A DNA stretch of 64,000 nt from Clostridium felsineum DSM 794 (GTDB taxonomy: Bacteria; Bacillota; Clostridia; Clostridiales; Clostridiaceae): the NCBI RefSeq assembly GCF_002006355.2, contig NZ_CP096980.1, forward strand, positions 4,712,001 to 4,776,000, read 5' to 3'. The position numbers and the translations under genes are program-made. Shown here in pieces: positions 27,894 to 37,066 of the stretch (its first letter is position 1; each line of letters opens with the position of its first letter). A model generated the notes under the pieces. It made no database searches. It was not told the origin of the DNA and saw only the letters and a program-made list of their open reading frames with translations.

Positions 27894-29045
27894 CTACTCC
27901 CCAAACAATTCTCCCTTAAAAGCTCTCTGCATCAATGAATTAAAGTTATTCTCCATTTCTTCTAAGCTTTTCTGAATTTCAAATTTCAATTTGTCGATTT
28001 GATTAACGAAAGCTGCAAATTTGTTTTGGAGTTCTATTGGAGGATTAAAAATCTTAAATTTTTTAATCTCTACTAAATGTAAATCTGGGACTCCTATTCC
28101 TTTTACTTGCCTATCTGCTTGCCTTTTAACATCAGTACTTCTCATAGCTTCCTTTATATAAATAGGATTTACGATTTCCTTCTTCAACTTTAGCAAAGCT
28201 ACACTAACATATAAGCTAAATTCTTTATCAGTATCTACTACTGCTGGAATTCCATAAGTTGCTCCAACTTTAGTATATAATACATCTCCTTTCTCAGGTT
28301 TGCATCTTTTTGCATAATTCTTATGAGCTTCTTCTGAGATATATTTACAATCATCAAATATCAAATTTCCACTATTAATATCTTTTACTGAAATAAATGG
28401 CACCCCTTCTGATATGTACTCTGGTTTAGAATGAACACCATCTGTAATTTTATCTGTAAGTTCTTCTAATCTAACAATTTTAAAATTATTCTGATTAATA
28501 TTTAAATCCCCAAACATCTCGATAAATCTCGATTTAACTAATTCATCTAAAGCTTCTATTTGAGCTTTTCTTTTATCTATTAATTCTTGAGCTTTATCTA
28601 AGACTTGAGATATTCTTTTTTGCACTCCAAACTCTTCTGGTATGAATATTGGCATATTTTCTATTACTGATTTATTAATAGCTTTAAATGTACTTCCAGT
28701 AGCTTGTTCCTCAAATCTTTGTTTTATATTTGTAAGATAGTAATATACATATTTATAATCTATTTCATCTTTACATCGAATTGCTGATAATCCTCTTCCT
28801 ATGCAACATTTTATATTTGATATATTCACATCTCCAACTGGTGCTCTTACAGATATTAATATATCATTTTTATCTGCTAATTTTGTAGGTCTTGAACAAT
28901 ACATTCTAATTGCAGGATTTATTTTGCCAAAATCTGCTTTCCCTTGAAAAAAAGGTATTCCTTCTGAATTTTCATTATATGTCTCAGAACTTGGTGACTG
29001 CCCCATTATTATTTCTGCTATTTCTGAAAATTTTTTCAAATTCAT
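27894..29045 (-). CDS. hsdS: Type I restriction-modification specificity subunit HsdS
   Basis: This 383-residue protein is made of two target-recognition domains (about residues 1-165 and 180-350). Each is followed by a conserved helical spacer rich in Leu/Lys (R-K-A-Q-I-E-A-L-D-E-L-V-K and L-E-E-M-E-N-N-F-N-S-L-M-Q-R-A-F-K-G-E-L). Each half opens with the typical L-x-E-I/L-T/A pattern and a G-V/I-P-F phrase. The two domains determine the two halves of a bipartite DNA site, which cannot be read from the protein. The start lies three bases after the hsdM stop, so it is coupled with it. Confidence 0.92.
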   Translation of the reverse strand: MNLKKFSEIAEIIMGQSPSSETYNENSEGIPFFQGKADFGKINPAIRMYCSRPTKLADKNDILISVRAPVGDVNISNIKCCIGRGLSAIRCKDEIDYKYVYYYLTNIKQRFEEQATGSTFKAINKSVIENMPIFIPEEFGVQKRISQVLDKAQELIDKRKAQIEALDELVKSRFIEMFGDLNINQNNFKIVRLEELTDKITDGVHSKPEYISEGVPFISVKDINSGNLIFDDCKYISEEAHKNYAKRCKPEKGDVLYTKVGATYGIPAVVDTDKEFSLYVSVALLKLKKEIVNPIYIKEAMRSTDVKRQADRQVKGIGVPDLHLVEIKKFKIFNPPIELQNKFAAFVNQIDKLKFEIQKSLEEMENNFNSLMQRAFKGELFGE

Positions 29046-29048
29046 AAT

Positions 29049-30551
29049 TTATCCCTCAATCATTCTTTCCAATTCATCTAATCCTTCAACTATTTCCTTT
29101 TCAAGTTTCTTAACTTTACTCAATATAACCCCCGGCTCCTCATACACAACTTCCTCATACTCAATCACCTTATACTTATTTATCGACAAATCATAATCAT
29201 TACCCACTATCTCTTCCTTATTAACCCAGAACCACTTATCTTCCTTAGCTGGCTCCAAAGTATTATCTTTCTTTACAGCTCTCCACTTTTCAATAATATC
29301 TGGAATATCACCATCATTTTCAAGCTTATTTCTCTTATCATCTAGAGAATATCCGTCGCTTTGCATATCGTAGAACCAAACCTTATTTGTTTCTCCACCC
29401 TTTGTAAATAAAAGCACTGCTGTTGATACTCCTGCGTATGGTTTAAAAACTCCTGAAGGCATGGAAATTACACCTTCTAATGCATTTTCTTCAACTAAAT
29501 CTTTTCTTATTTCCTTGTGAGCCTTTGTTGAACCGAATAAAACACCATCTGGAACTATGACTGCACATCTTCCTCCTAAATCTAGAATTCTATTTATAAG
29601 CTTCATAAATAAAAGTTCTGTTTTAGTAGTTTTAGCTCCCTTTACCAAAGTAGGGTTTATATCGCCTGCATCTATACTGCCTTTAAAAGGTGGATTTGCA
29701 AGTACTAAGGTATACTTATTTTCCTCGTCATATGCCTTAGACATAGAGTCACTTTGTTTTACATTTGGATTGTCTAAGCTGTGAAGCATTAAATTCATTG
29801 AAGCTATTCTAACCATTGAGGCATCAAAATCAAAGCCATGAAACATCTCTGTTCTAAAATTCTCCCATTCATCATCACGCATCATGTCTCCAATTTTATT
29901 GTGAAGATGTCCTTCTTCGTCGGTAAATACACTTTCTGGTCTTGTATATTTTTCAAGTATATACTCTAATGAACTAACCAAGAAACCCGCGGTACCACAG
30001 GCTGGGTCGCATATTTTGTCTTCGGTTGTTGGATCCATAAGCTCAACCATCATTCTTATAATGTGCCTTGGAGTTCTAAACTGACCATTTACTCCTGAGG
30101 TTGCAAGCTTTGATAAAAGATACTCATACAAATCACCCTTTGTATCCGAATCATCCATGTTTATTCCATCAATAAGTCTAACGGATTCTTGAAGAAGAGA
30201 TGCTTTAGGTATCATAAATACAGCATCCTTCATTTCGGCTGTAAAGCTTGAGTCCTCGCCTCCCATGTTCTTTATAAATGGAAAAACCTCTTGTGATACT
30301 ATATCAAACATATCATTTACATCTAAATGTTTAAATTCACTCCACTTCATTATTTCTTTTGGTAAAATAGAAGTATACTTCTTTCCTATTCTATTTGCTC
30401 TTTTTTCATTAGAGTTATCTATATCATCTAACCTCTTTATGAATAAAAGATACGATATTTGCTCAATTACTGTTAAAGGATTTGATATACCACCTGACCA
30501 AAAATTATTCCACAACTTATCTATTTTACTCTTTATATCTGCACTTAACAT
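29049..30551 (-). CDS. hsdM: Type I restriction-modification DNA methyltransferase HsdM
   Basis: This 500-residue protein has an N-terminal HsdM helical domain (about 1-130) and an adenine-N6 methyltransferase domain with the SAM-binding motif DPACGTAGF (near 184) and catalytic NPPF (near 287). It has the full family length. AGGAGG precedes ATG 30551. It is the second gene of an hsdR-hsdM-hsdS operon on the minus strand and forms the M2S1 methylase with HsdS. Confidence 0.94.
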   Translation of the reverse strand: MLSADIKSKIDKLWNNFWSGGISNPLTVIEQISYLLFIKRLDDIDNSNEKRANRIGKKYTSILPKEIMKWSEFKHLDVNDMFDIVSQEVFPFIKNMGGEDSSFTAEMKDAVFMIPKASLLQESVRLIDGINMDDSDTKGDLYEYLLSKLATSGVNGQFRTPRHIIRMMVELMDPTTEDKICDPACGTAGFLVSSLEYILEKYTRPESVFTDEEGHLHNKIGDMMRDDEWENFRTEMFHGFDFDASMVRIASMNLMLHSLDNPNVKQSDSMSKAYDEENKYTLVLANPPFKGSIDAGDINPTLVKGAKTTKTELLFMKLINRILDLGGRCAVIVPDGVLFGSTKAHKEIRKDLVEENALEGVISMPSGVFKPYAGVSTAVLLFTKGGETNKVWFYDMQSDGYSLDDKRNKLENDGDIPDIIEKWRAVKKDNTLEPAKEDKWFWVNKEEIVGNDYDLSINKYKVIEYEEVVYEEPGVILSKVKKLEKEIVEGLDELERMIEG

Positions 30552-30571
30552 TTCTTTTGTTTCCTCCTAAT

Positions 30572-33500
30572 TTAAGATATAACACTTACTCTAAATGGTG
30601 CTATTAAATCAAAAACCTCATCTGCCATTCTTCCAAATATTCCATCTACCCCGTTTGGATTAAAGGAAGTGTATGGTGCTGAAAATAATGCTGCAAAAGA
30701 TATACCTTTATTCTTTGCAATATCATTCTTTATTATTTCTAAGGTTTTAATTTGAGTTGCATTCATTTTATTGTGATGCTTTTGAACAAATTCTTCAAAT
30801 CTTTTATTAAGTTCAATTTCATCTATTCCAATGAACTTTCTAATTATACCAACTATATCTTCTTTGTCTATATCCGTTTTGGATGATAATTCATCTATGC
30901 TGTAAACAAAATTATCACTAAACATTGAGTAAATACCCTCAAGTTCAGTTTCAGAAAGTTTTTCACCTTTTCTAATTTTATGAATTACTATTTGATCCTT
31001 TAATTTTTCTTCAATCGCCGACTTAACTCTTTTTTCATAGGGTTCCATATTAGAACCATATAAAACAGAACCAGCACTAACTTCCTTTAATGATTCACCA
31101 GTATCCCTTATATCAAATACTATGAAAGTCGTTGCAATATCTCCCTTAAATTTCATCAAATCTCTCAAATCTATTCTTATTTGTTCAAGCTTTTCATAGC
31201 TTAAGTTTTGCCAGCCTGATGGTTTAAGTAAAGACTTTACAAGTTCCCTTTTTCCGTCAAATTGATTTATATTTGTCTTAAGTCTTGCTAGCTTTTCCAT
31301 TGTGAAATTAATTTCTTTAGCTTGTCCATCCTTATTATCTTTTTCAAGGTTTTCAAGTATTCTATAAATGGAGTTATCAAATAAAATAGCGTCTAAATTT
31401 TCTTTTGCCTCAATCCACTGCGTTAAAGGTGCTATTTCGAGCTTCAATTTTTTAATAAAATCCTCACTTAAATGATTCCAGTAATCTTCATTTTTAGCCT
31501 GTTCTATTTTCTTTCTATTTTTCTTTATTTCTATACTCTCTTGTGGAAGACAATCAATATCATTTTTTAACTTTTCTATGAATTCACTACATATACTATC
31601 TTTATTTTTCTTTTTATATATTTCTAAAAACCTACACATAATTTCAAATCTAACTTGAATAGATGTTTTTTGATGTTTAGGAACAAATCCCTTTGGCTTC
31701 ATCTCAAAAAATTGGAAGTTTTTATAACAATCAAAAATAACAAACTCCTTTTTATCCATTCCATCACCAAATAAATTCTCACATCTCCTAGTGCCTCTCC
31801 CTATCATCTGCCAGAACTTAACTTTAGAGTAGATAGGTTTTGCAAAGACTAAATTAACAATCTCTGGTACATCTATTCCTGTATCTAGTAAGTCTACTGA
31901 TATAGCTATTCTTGGATAATCATTATACTTAAACTTTTCTATAAGCTTGTCTTTTTCCTTGATTCCAGAATATATTACAGTTGTTAATTTTCCCTTGTAT
32001 TGAGGATACATTGCATTGAACAAGGAATCTAACAGATTGGCGTGACTTTTATTTTTAGCAAATATAATTGTTTTTCCTAAGTAATCACCAACCTTAATTC
32101 CATTTTCCATTAACATCTTTAATATGTATCTATTAGTAGCTTTATTGGTTATCTTCTTTTCAAGTTCATCCTTATTAAACTCAATTTGACTTCCATCATA
32201 GCCCTCATCATCCACTTGCTGTTTTTGTTCCTCTGTCATTTGACTATACTTTATTCCTCTTCTTAAAAAATCAGTACTCGTATCCAGTACTCGTGGTTCT
32301 ATAAGATAAGGTGGGACATGGTTCCAAGCATCGTCTACTGAAAAATTAAAAGTAGGATCCTCATTATCACAGTTAAATAGATCGAAGGTATTTCTTTCTA
32401 TAAAGTCAACCGGGGTAGCTGTAAGTCCTATAATGTGAGTGTCAAAGTACTCCAATATATCCCTATATGTTCTGTAAATACTTCTATGCGATTCATCACA
32501 TATTATAAGGTCAAAAAATCCAACACTAAACTTGCTATAATGGTTAATCATAGTTTGATAAGTAGCAAAATATATTGTAGATTCTCTATCATCTGAATTT
32601 TTTCCAGTAAATCTACAAGCTATTTGTTCTGGCATAAAAGTCTTAAAGCTGTTTTTGTCTTCTTTAGCCTGCCTTACAAGCTCATCCCTATCAGCCAAAA
32701 AAAGCACTCTTTTAGCCCAATTTGCTTCAAGCATTCCTTTAGTTAAAGCAATAACCGTTCTAGTTTTTCCTGTTCCTGTTGCCATTACTAAAAGCGCTTT
32801 TCTATAGCCGCTTTCATACTTCTCGTATACTCTTTTAATACCCTCTATTTGATAAGGCCTACCTGCAATATTTTTGTCTATTTCAATTTTGTTCAAATCT
32901 TTGCTATATTTATGTTTAAAAAATAGTTCTTCTAAATCCTCTAAAGTATAAAATCCCCAAATTTGTCTTGGTTCACTGTATTTATCATCCCACATATATA
33001 TTTCATATCCATTAGTATAAAATACTATTGGACGAATTTTGTAATCTCTCTCAATAGTATTTGCATATTCTACTGCTTGGTCTCTTCCTATTATTGGATC
33101 AACAGAAGATTTTTTAGCCTCCACAACTGCAACTGGTTTACCTTTTTTATTGAATAAAACATAATCCGCAAAACCATTTTTACCTGTTTTTTTGTGGTCT
33201 TTTAAAGGAAACTCTAATTTAACTAACTCCTTATTATTAATATCCCAGCCAGCTTCTTTTAACATTACATCTATAAGTCTTTTTCTAGTTTCCGCCTCAT
33301 TAATATTTAATAAACTTTCAACCTCTGTTTCAAACTTTTTATCTTCTTTAGATTCTAAACCTGTTTTTATTTGCTTTTTAAAATTATCCAATTCTTCATT
33401 ATGTTTATTCTTAATTTCATTCTTTTCTTTAGCATAATCTTCAATATTATATTCTGGTGTTTTAACTGTACTTGATTTAGGAATTTTATATATTAATGGC

Positions 33501-33880
33501 TTTATGGATGTGTCTTTTGTAACTTTAATATAAAACCATGCAGAAATCTTATACATAGAAATCAAACATTCTTTTGCATCTTCTTTACTATCATAATTTT
33601 CATGATTAGCTTTATTTCCTAAACGCCTTACTATATCAAACAAATCTGGTATATAACTATTTATTCTTGTTTTTCTTAAAAGTTTTATTTTTTCATCTTG
33701 ACTTAAAAATTTATTAGTTTCAATTTTTAATCCTTTTAATAAATAATCTATAATTTGTTCTCCAAACATTCTCATCTTCAGCATAGTAGCATTACTATCT
33801 ATATTAAAATAATTCTCTGCCTGTGTACCTAGTTTTGCTAAAGATGGCCACTTTTTATTTAAAAACATAAAGTTACTCAT
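30572..33880 (-). CDS. hsdR: Type I restriction endonuclease subunit HsdR
   Basis: This is an 1102-residue protein. A DUF4145-like N-terminus (about 1-110) is followed by a PD-(D/E)xK nuclease region (near 235-255, F-A-D-Y then V-V-E-A-K-K-S) and an SF2 translocase (ATGTGKT near 367, DESH near 461, TATP near 490, then Q-M-I-G-R-G-T-R-R). The C-terminal EcoEI-like domain binds the methylase. ATG 33880 has GAGGGG upstream; an earlier in-frame start at 33910 lacks one. It is the first gene of the operon and appears intact, so the restriction system should be active. Confidence 0.93.
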   Translation of the reverse strand: MSNFMFLNKKWPSLAKLGTQAENYFNIDSNATMLKMRMFGEQIIDYLLKGLKIETNKFLSQDEKIKLLRKTRINSYIPDLFDIVRRLGNKANHENYDSKEDAKECLISMYKISAWFYIKVTKDTSIKPLIYKIPKSSTVKTPEYNIEDYAKEKNEIKNKHNEELDNFKKQIKTGLESKEDKKFETEVESLLNINEAETRKRLIDVMLKEAGWDINNKELVKLEFPLKDHKKTGKNGFADYVLFNKKGKPVAVVEAKKSSVDPIIGRDQAVEYANTIERDYKIRPIVFYTNGYEIYMWDDKYSEPRQIWGFYTLEDLEELFFKHKYSKDLNKIEIDKNIAGRPYQIEGIKRVYEKYESGYRKALLVMATGTGKTRTVIALTKGMLEANWAKRVLFLADRDELVRQAKEDKNSFKTFMPEQIACRFTGKNSDDRESTIYFATYQTMINHYSKFSVGFFDLIICDESHRSIYRTYRDILEYFDTHIIGLTATPVDFIERNTFDLFNCDNEDPTFNFSVDDAWNHVPPYLIEPRVLDTSTDFLRRGIKYSQMTEEQKQQVDDEGYDGSQIEFNKDELEKKITNKATNRYILKMLMENGIKVGDYLGKTIIFAKNKSHANLLDSLFNAMYPQYKGKLTTVIYSGIKEKDKLIEKFKYNDYPRIAISVDLLDTGIDVPEIVNLVFAKPIYSKVKFWQMIGRGTRRCENLFGDGMDKKEFVIFDCYKNFQFFEMKPKGFVPKHQKTSIQVRFEIMCRFLEIYKKKNKDSICSEFIEKLKNDIDCLPQESIEIKKNRKKIEQAKNEDYWNHLSEDFIKKLKLEIAPLTQWIEAKENLDAILFDNSIYRILENLEKDNKDGQAKEINFTMEKLARLKTNINQFDGKRELVKSLLKPSGWQNLSYEKLEQIRIDLRDLMKFKGDIATTFIVFDIRDTGESLKEVSAGSVLYGSNMEPYEKRVKSAIEEKLKDQIVIHKIRKGEKLSETELEGIYSMFSDNFVYSIDELSSKTDIDKEDIVGIIRKFIGIDEIELNKRFEEFVQKHHNKMNATQIKTLEIIKNDIAKNKGISFAALFSAPYTSFNPNGVDGIFGRMADEVFDLIAPFRVSVIS

Positions 33881-33935
33881 AAAATCCCCTCTTCTCCCAA
33901 GTATAAACATAATTTCATTATACTATCTTGAAATA

Positions 33936-35189
33936 CTATTTTCCACTCAATAGCTTATCTAAATACACTGACTTCAACTGCTTACTTGCCATAGCCTTTT
34001 TAACTGGCGATAGCTTTAAAATAGCGGATAAAACTGCAGCCATAGCCCTGTGACTAAAAAGTGCCTTGTTATCAAAAATAAGTTCTTGAAGTTTACCCTT
34101 TTCAATGGCTTGAAGCACAATTCTATGTGTTGTATTTGCAGGGGTTATTATCTTATTTCCTCTATTTTTAAGGTATATTGCCTTTTTAGGACAGTTTCTA
34201 ACGCAAACTCCACAACCAAGACATATATCTTCGTCATTTTTAGCCTTGTGCGTTACAGGATCAACCTTCATAGCATCTATAGGACATGCTTTTGAACATT
34301 TTCCACAGCCAACGCAACTTTCCTCAATAACTTTTGGTATAAATGGTGTGGTTTGAATAGGCATTAAATATCCAAAATTCTTAATAGCCTGCATACCTTC
34401 ACAACAACAACCACAGCAATTACATAAAAATACAGAACCACTTCTAACATTCTCACCACATTGAACTAAGTTGTAATCATAAGCCATATTTAATATATCT
34501 AAAGCTTCTGCCGCTTCTATAGCTCTACCATAACCATGTTTACTCAAAGTATAAGCACTATTTCCAAAAGTCATACAAGTTTCCATAGGTGCATAACAAT
34601 CCTTTCCTAGATGATGCATCTTATGCCTACAAAAGCACATACTTACTGTAATAAACCTAGCTTCTTTAATCATATTACTAGCTCTATCATATTCCATTAT
34701 CTCAAGCTCATTTTGTCTTGAAAGAATTCCTTCTTGCACAAAAACCTTTCCAAACCTAGTTTCAGTACCTAAAAACAAATCTTTAATAAAATCTTCTTCC
34801 ACATTTAAATACTGGAAGTAAAGCTCTGATAAGGTCTTCTGGTCAATATCCTCTCGTGTCCGCATAAGAGAAAATTCAAAAAATCCAATCATTGGTGGTG
34901 GAAGACAATATTCCTTTTTGTCATCATAGTCTATATCCATAAGAATTGCCTTCGAAGCTAATTTTTGAAGTATATTTTCCGTTTTAACTTCATCCATCTT
35001 CCAAATTGTACTAGCAACCTTTACAGTAAAAGGTTTTATAGGAAGCATTGCTACTAATTCTGCTTCCTTTTCAGAAAAAAGCATACTTAATATTTTATAC
35101 AGTGTTTTTGATGGCGGTGCACCTTGTGGAAATCTATTAATTCTTTCCTCTAATCTTTTGTAAGCTTCTTTGTTTGAAATATGCGACAT
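33936..35189 (-). CDS. Multi-cluster 4Fe-4S ferredoxin-domain protein
   Basis: This 417-residue protein has an N-terminal region (about 1-130) with helices that resemble a winged-helix unit, then a Cys/His-rich section with C-F-C-R-H-K-M-H-H (near 193) and F-L-C-N-C-C-G-C-C-C (near 253). Two classical 4Fe-4S motifs follow, CVGCGKCSKACP (near 292) and CLGCGVCVRNCP (near 321). Such proteins pass electrons in anaerobes, and the winged helix plus extra Cys clusters may couple this to sensing. It is monocistronic, and no redox partner is adjacent. The exact role is unknown. Confidence 0.8.
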   Translation of the reverse strand: MSHISNKEAYKRLEERINRFPQGAPPSKTLYKILSMLFSEKEAELVAMLPIKPFTVKVASTIWKMDEVKTENILQKLASKAILMDIDYDDKKEYCLPPPMIGFFEFSLMRTREDIDQKTLSELYFQYLNVEEDFIKDLFLGTETRFGKVFVQEGILSRQNELEIMEYDRASNMIKEARFITVSMCFCRHKMHHLGKDCYAPMETCMTFGNSAYTLSKHGYGRAIEAAEALDILNMAYDYNLVQCGENVRSGSVFLCNCCGCCCEGMQAIKNFGYLMPIQTTPFIPKVIEESCVGCGKCSKACPIDAMKVDPVTHKAKNDEDICLGCGVCVRNCPKKAIYLKNRGNKIITPANTTHRIVLQAIEKGKLQELIFDNKALFSHRAMAAVLSAILKLSPVKKAMASKQLKSVYLDKLLSGK

Positions 35190-35723
35190 AATTATATCCT
35201 CTCTTTAAATAAAAAAATATATTTTAATTATATCATTTACGTATATAAAAAAATAATCTGGTTATCATATATGGTGTTGAAGGATTTAAAGTTGTTGAGC
35301 GAAGAGTAATTAGGGTTCTAAAGAGAGCTCGAAGTTATTCGACCTGCGATATGTATAGGATCAAAAACAAATCTAATTACTATTTTTAGTAGTTATATTA
35401 TATATGTGGTTTTATACATGTTAATGGACGATTATTACAAGTGTCCATCAAGCTTAATATAGGTTAAACTATATATGGGTTCTAAGATATTTATAATAGT
35501 CAAGCAAAGATTTTTTAATGTGCCGTATGTTTTACGTGGCATTGTACCACTATTACTAAAGGTTATATTAATTGAAATATTAATATAGTTTTTAAGGTAT
35601 GTTAATAGGTCGAATGAAGATTTATAAGTGTAATGAGATGCTTAAATAAAATTATAAAAGGGTTATTTGGGTGTGTAACTATGTTTATGAGTCGTAATGA
35701 GATGACTTTAAGTTCTAAACAAT
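35190..35723. other. 534-base stretch without a recognisable gene
   Basis: I find no start-to-stop gene with a ribosome site here. Composition differs from the surrounding DNA: the plus strand is unusually G-rich for this genome (GGGTTCTA occurs at about 35313 and 35476, AAGGTATG and AGGTTA elsewhere). An open frame without Met at about 35244-35399 would encode a basic string (V-V-E-R-R-V-I-R-V-L-K-R-A-R) that I cannot assign. TGCC-GTA…TAC-GTGGCA at about 35520-35542 can form an imperfect hairpin. It may be decayed coding DNA or an untranslated RNA. Confidence 0.35.
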
Positions 35724-35757
35724 AGTGGCTGTTATACTTTTAAGTGTAACAGCCACT
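35724..35757 (-). terminator. Strong hairpin after the YczE-like gene
   Basis: AGTGGCTGTTA / TAACAGCCACT are perfect 11-base arms around a 12-base loop. It lies eight bases past the gene's stop. The T run is modest on either strand. Confidence 0.65.
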
Positions 35758-35764
35758 TACTATT

Positions 35765-36445
35765 TTATGAAGCGATTTCTTCTTCTTCATCTTCTTCTTT
35801 ATCCACAAGTATTTTTGTATTTATGAAACCTAATATTTTAGTTAAGAATTTAGCAATCATTCCTACAATTAAAGCAGCAACAACTGTACCTTCTCTAACA
35901 CCTGCAACTCTTCTAAACATTATTAGTGAAATTATAATAGATAAAACCACCAATGTTACATCAAAACAAACTTTAGTTGGTCCAAACTCTTTTTTTAATT
36001 TAGTTGAAATTGCACTTACAAATGCCTCTCCTGAAAGCATAACCACGTTTGCAATTACTTCTATACTAACTCCTAGTGCAAGAATACAGCAACCTATCAA
36101 TAAAAATACAACCTTTAAAAAATATGTTGTTGGATTTAAAATTGAAAGAAGTGACATGGTAAAATCAATAAAATACCCAAAAAGAAGTGAAATAGGTATT
36201 TGCATCAACTGAATCTTTTTAAAATCCTTCTTTAAAAAGATTATTTGTCCTACTATTAAAAACATATTCAATATAAAAGTAAAAGTCCCCATTGTAAGTG
36301 GAAATCCCATGCTAAGGGTATATGGCACACTCGAAATCGGTGATGTTCCCAGCTGTGCCTTTGTAATAAAACTAACGCCCAGGGCGTTTACAAATAATCC
36401 TATAAGAAAAAAAATATATCTTTTGAATAATTCCTTTTTTGACAT
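35765..36445 (-). CDS. YczE/YitT-like membrane protein
   Basis: This 226-residue protein has about five or six membrane helices, a K-A-Q-L-G-T-S-P-I-S-S-V-P-Y motif after the first, and G-E-A-F-V-S-A-I-S near 138. This is the pattern of the YczE/YyaS/YitT membrane family of unknown function. The C-terminus is acidic (E-E-D-E-E-E-E). It lies 22 bases behind a marR-type gene on the same strand, so it is probably the regulator's own target. Confidence 0.8.
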   Translation of the reverse strand: MSKKELFKRYIFFLIGLFVNALGVSFITKAQLGTSPISSVPYTLSMGFPLTMGTFTFILNMFLIVGQIIFLKKDFKKIQLMQIPISLLFGYFIDFTMSLLSILNPTTYFLKVVFLLIGCCILALGVSIEVIANVVMLSGEAFVSAISTKLKKEFGPTKVCFDVTLVVLSIIISLIMFRRVAGVREGTVVAALIVGMIAKFLTKILGFINTKILVDKEEDEEEEIAS

Positions 36446-36467
36446 ATGCTATAAAGTCCTCTCCTAT

Positions 36468-36890
36468 CTACTTTTCTTCTGTTATGTTAGTATAAATTCT
36501 AAAAAACTTTTCAATAAAATCCCTTTTTTCTTCTTCTGAAAAACCATCAAGGGCTTTTTCTTCAAGCATGTTAAACACAAAGCTAACCTTATCTAAAGCT
36601 TTTCTTCCCTTTTCAGTAAGAAATACATAAAGAGAACGCCTGTTACCATTGAGCATTCTTCTCTCAATTAAACCTTCTCTCTCCATTCGCATTAAAAGAC
36701 TAGTCACTGTAGAGGTCTCTATTTCACAAGCTACAGCAATATCCTTTTGCACGCACCCATCATTGTATTTTAAATAATCAAGTACTTTAGGTTGTCCTTG
36801 TGTAAGAGTTGTATCACTTAAATTAGAAAATACCTGCTTAAAAAAAGCTGACTGTGTGCTTAATAATAAATTATGTAATGTTTTTCTCAT
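36468..36890 (-). CDS. MarR-family transcriptional regulator
   Basis: This 140-residue protein has the winged-helix core of MarR proteins: D-Y-L-K-Y-N-D-G-C-V-Q-K-D-I-A, the recognition helix E-T-S-T-V-T-S-L-L-M-R-M-E, and the wing R-R-M-L-N-G-N-R-R-S-L-Y-V. AAGGAAGG precedes ATG 36890. A 27-base palindrome directly upstream is the likely autorepression site, and the YczE-like gene follows in the same operon. Confidence 0.88.
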   Translation of the reverse strand: MRKTLHNLLLSTQSAFFKQVFSNLSDTTLTQGQPKVLDYLKYNDGCVQKDIAVACEIETSTVTSLLMRMEREGLIERRMLNGNRRSLYVFLTEKGRKALDKVSFVFNMLEEKALDGFSEEEKRDFIEKFFRIYTNITEEK

Positions 36891-36929
36891 AATTCCTTCC
36901 TTTCTTATTAATTATTTCATTTGCAATTA

Positions 36930-36994
36930 TTTCAATTCTAATTATTAGAATTGAAACTATTTCTAGTTTAATATATTTTATCTTGAATTGTCAA
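36930..36994 (-). promoter_or_regulatory. Promoter and 27-base palindromic MarR operator
   Basis: TTGACA on the minus strand (36989-36994) is followed after 15-17 bases by a weak A/T-rich -10. Immediately downstream, 36930-36956 is a palindrome with perfect 13-base arms (TTTCAATTCTAAT) around one central base. It ends 40 bases before the marR start, so a bound dimer would block transcription initiation. The arms contain the A-T-T-C/G-A-A-T core common to MarR sites. Confidence 0.75.
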
Positions 36995-37000
36995 TAAAAA

Positions 37001-37049
37001 AATAAGACAGGAGAACTATAAATTAAACTTATAGCTTGCCTATCTTATT
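37001..37049 (-). terminator. Terminator after the flavin oxidoreductase gene
   Basis: A long interrupted stem pairs AATAAGA…AGG…CTATAA with TTATAG…CCT…TCTTATT, leaving an A/T loop, with T runs on both sides. Confidence 0.7.
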
Positions 37050-37066
37050 TTTATAATTTAAATCTT

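Noticed and set aside
22078..33880. Restriction and helicase genes as a prophage or integrative element
   Set aside because: No integrase, phage structural gene, tRNA or direct-repeat attachment site is visible at either side.
35190..35723. CRISPR array or riboswitch
   Set aside because: There are no regular repeats with spacers, and the short hairpins do not match a riboswitch core that I know.
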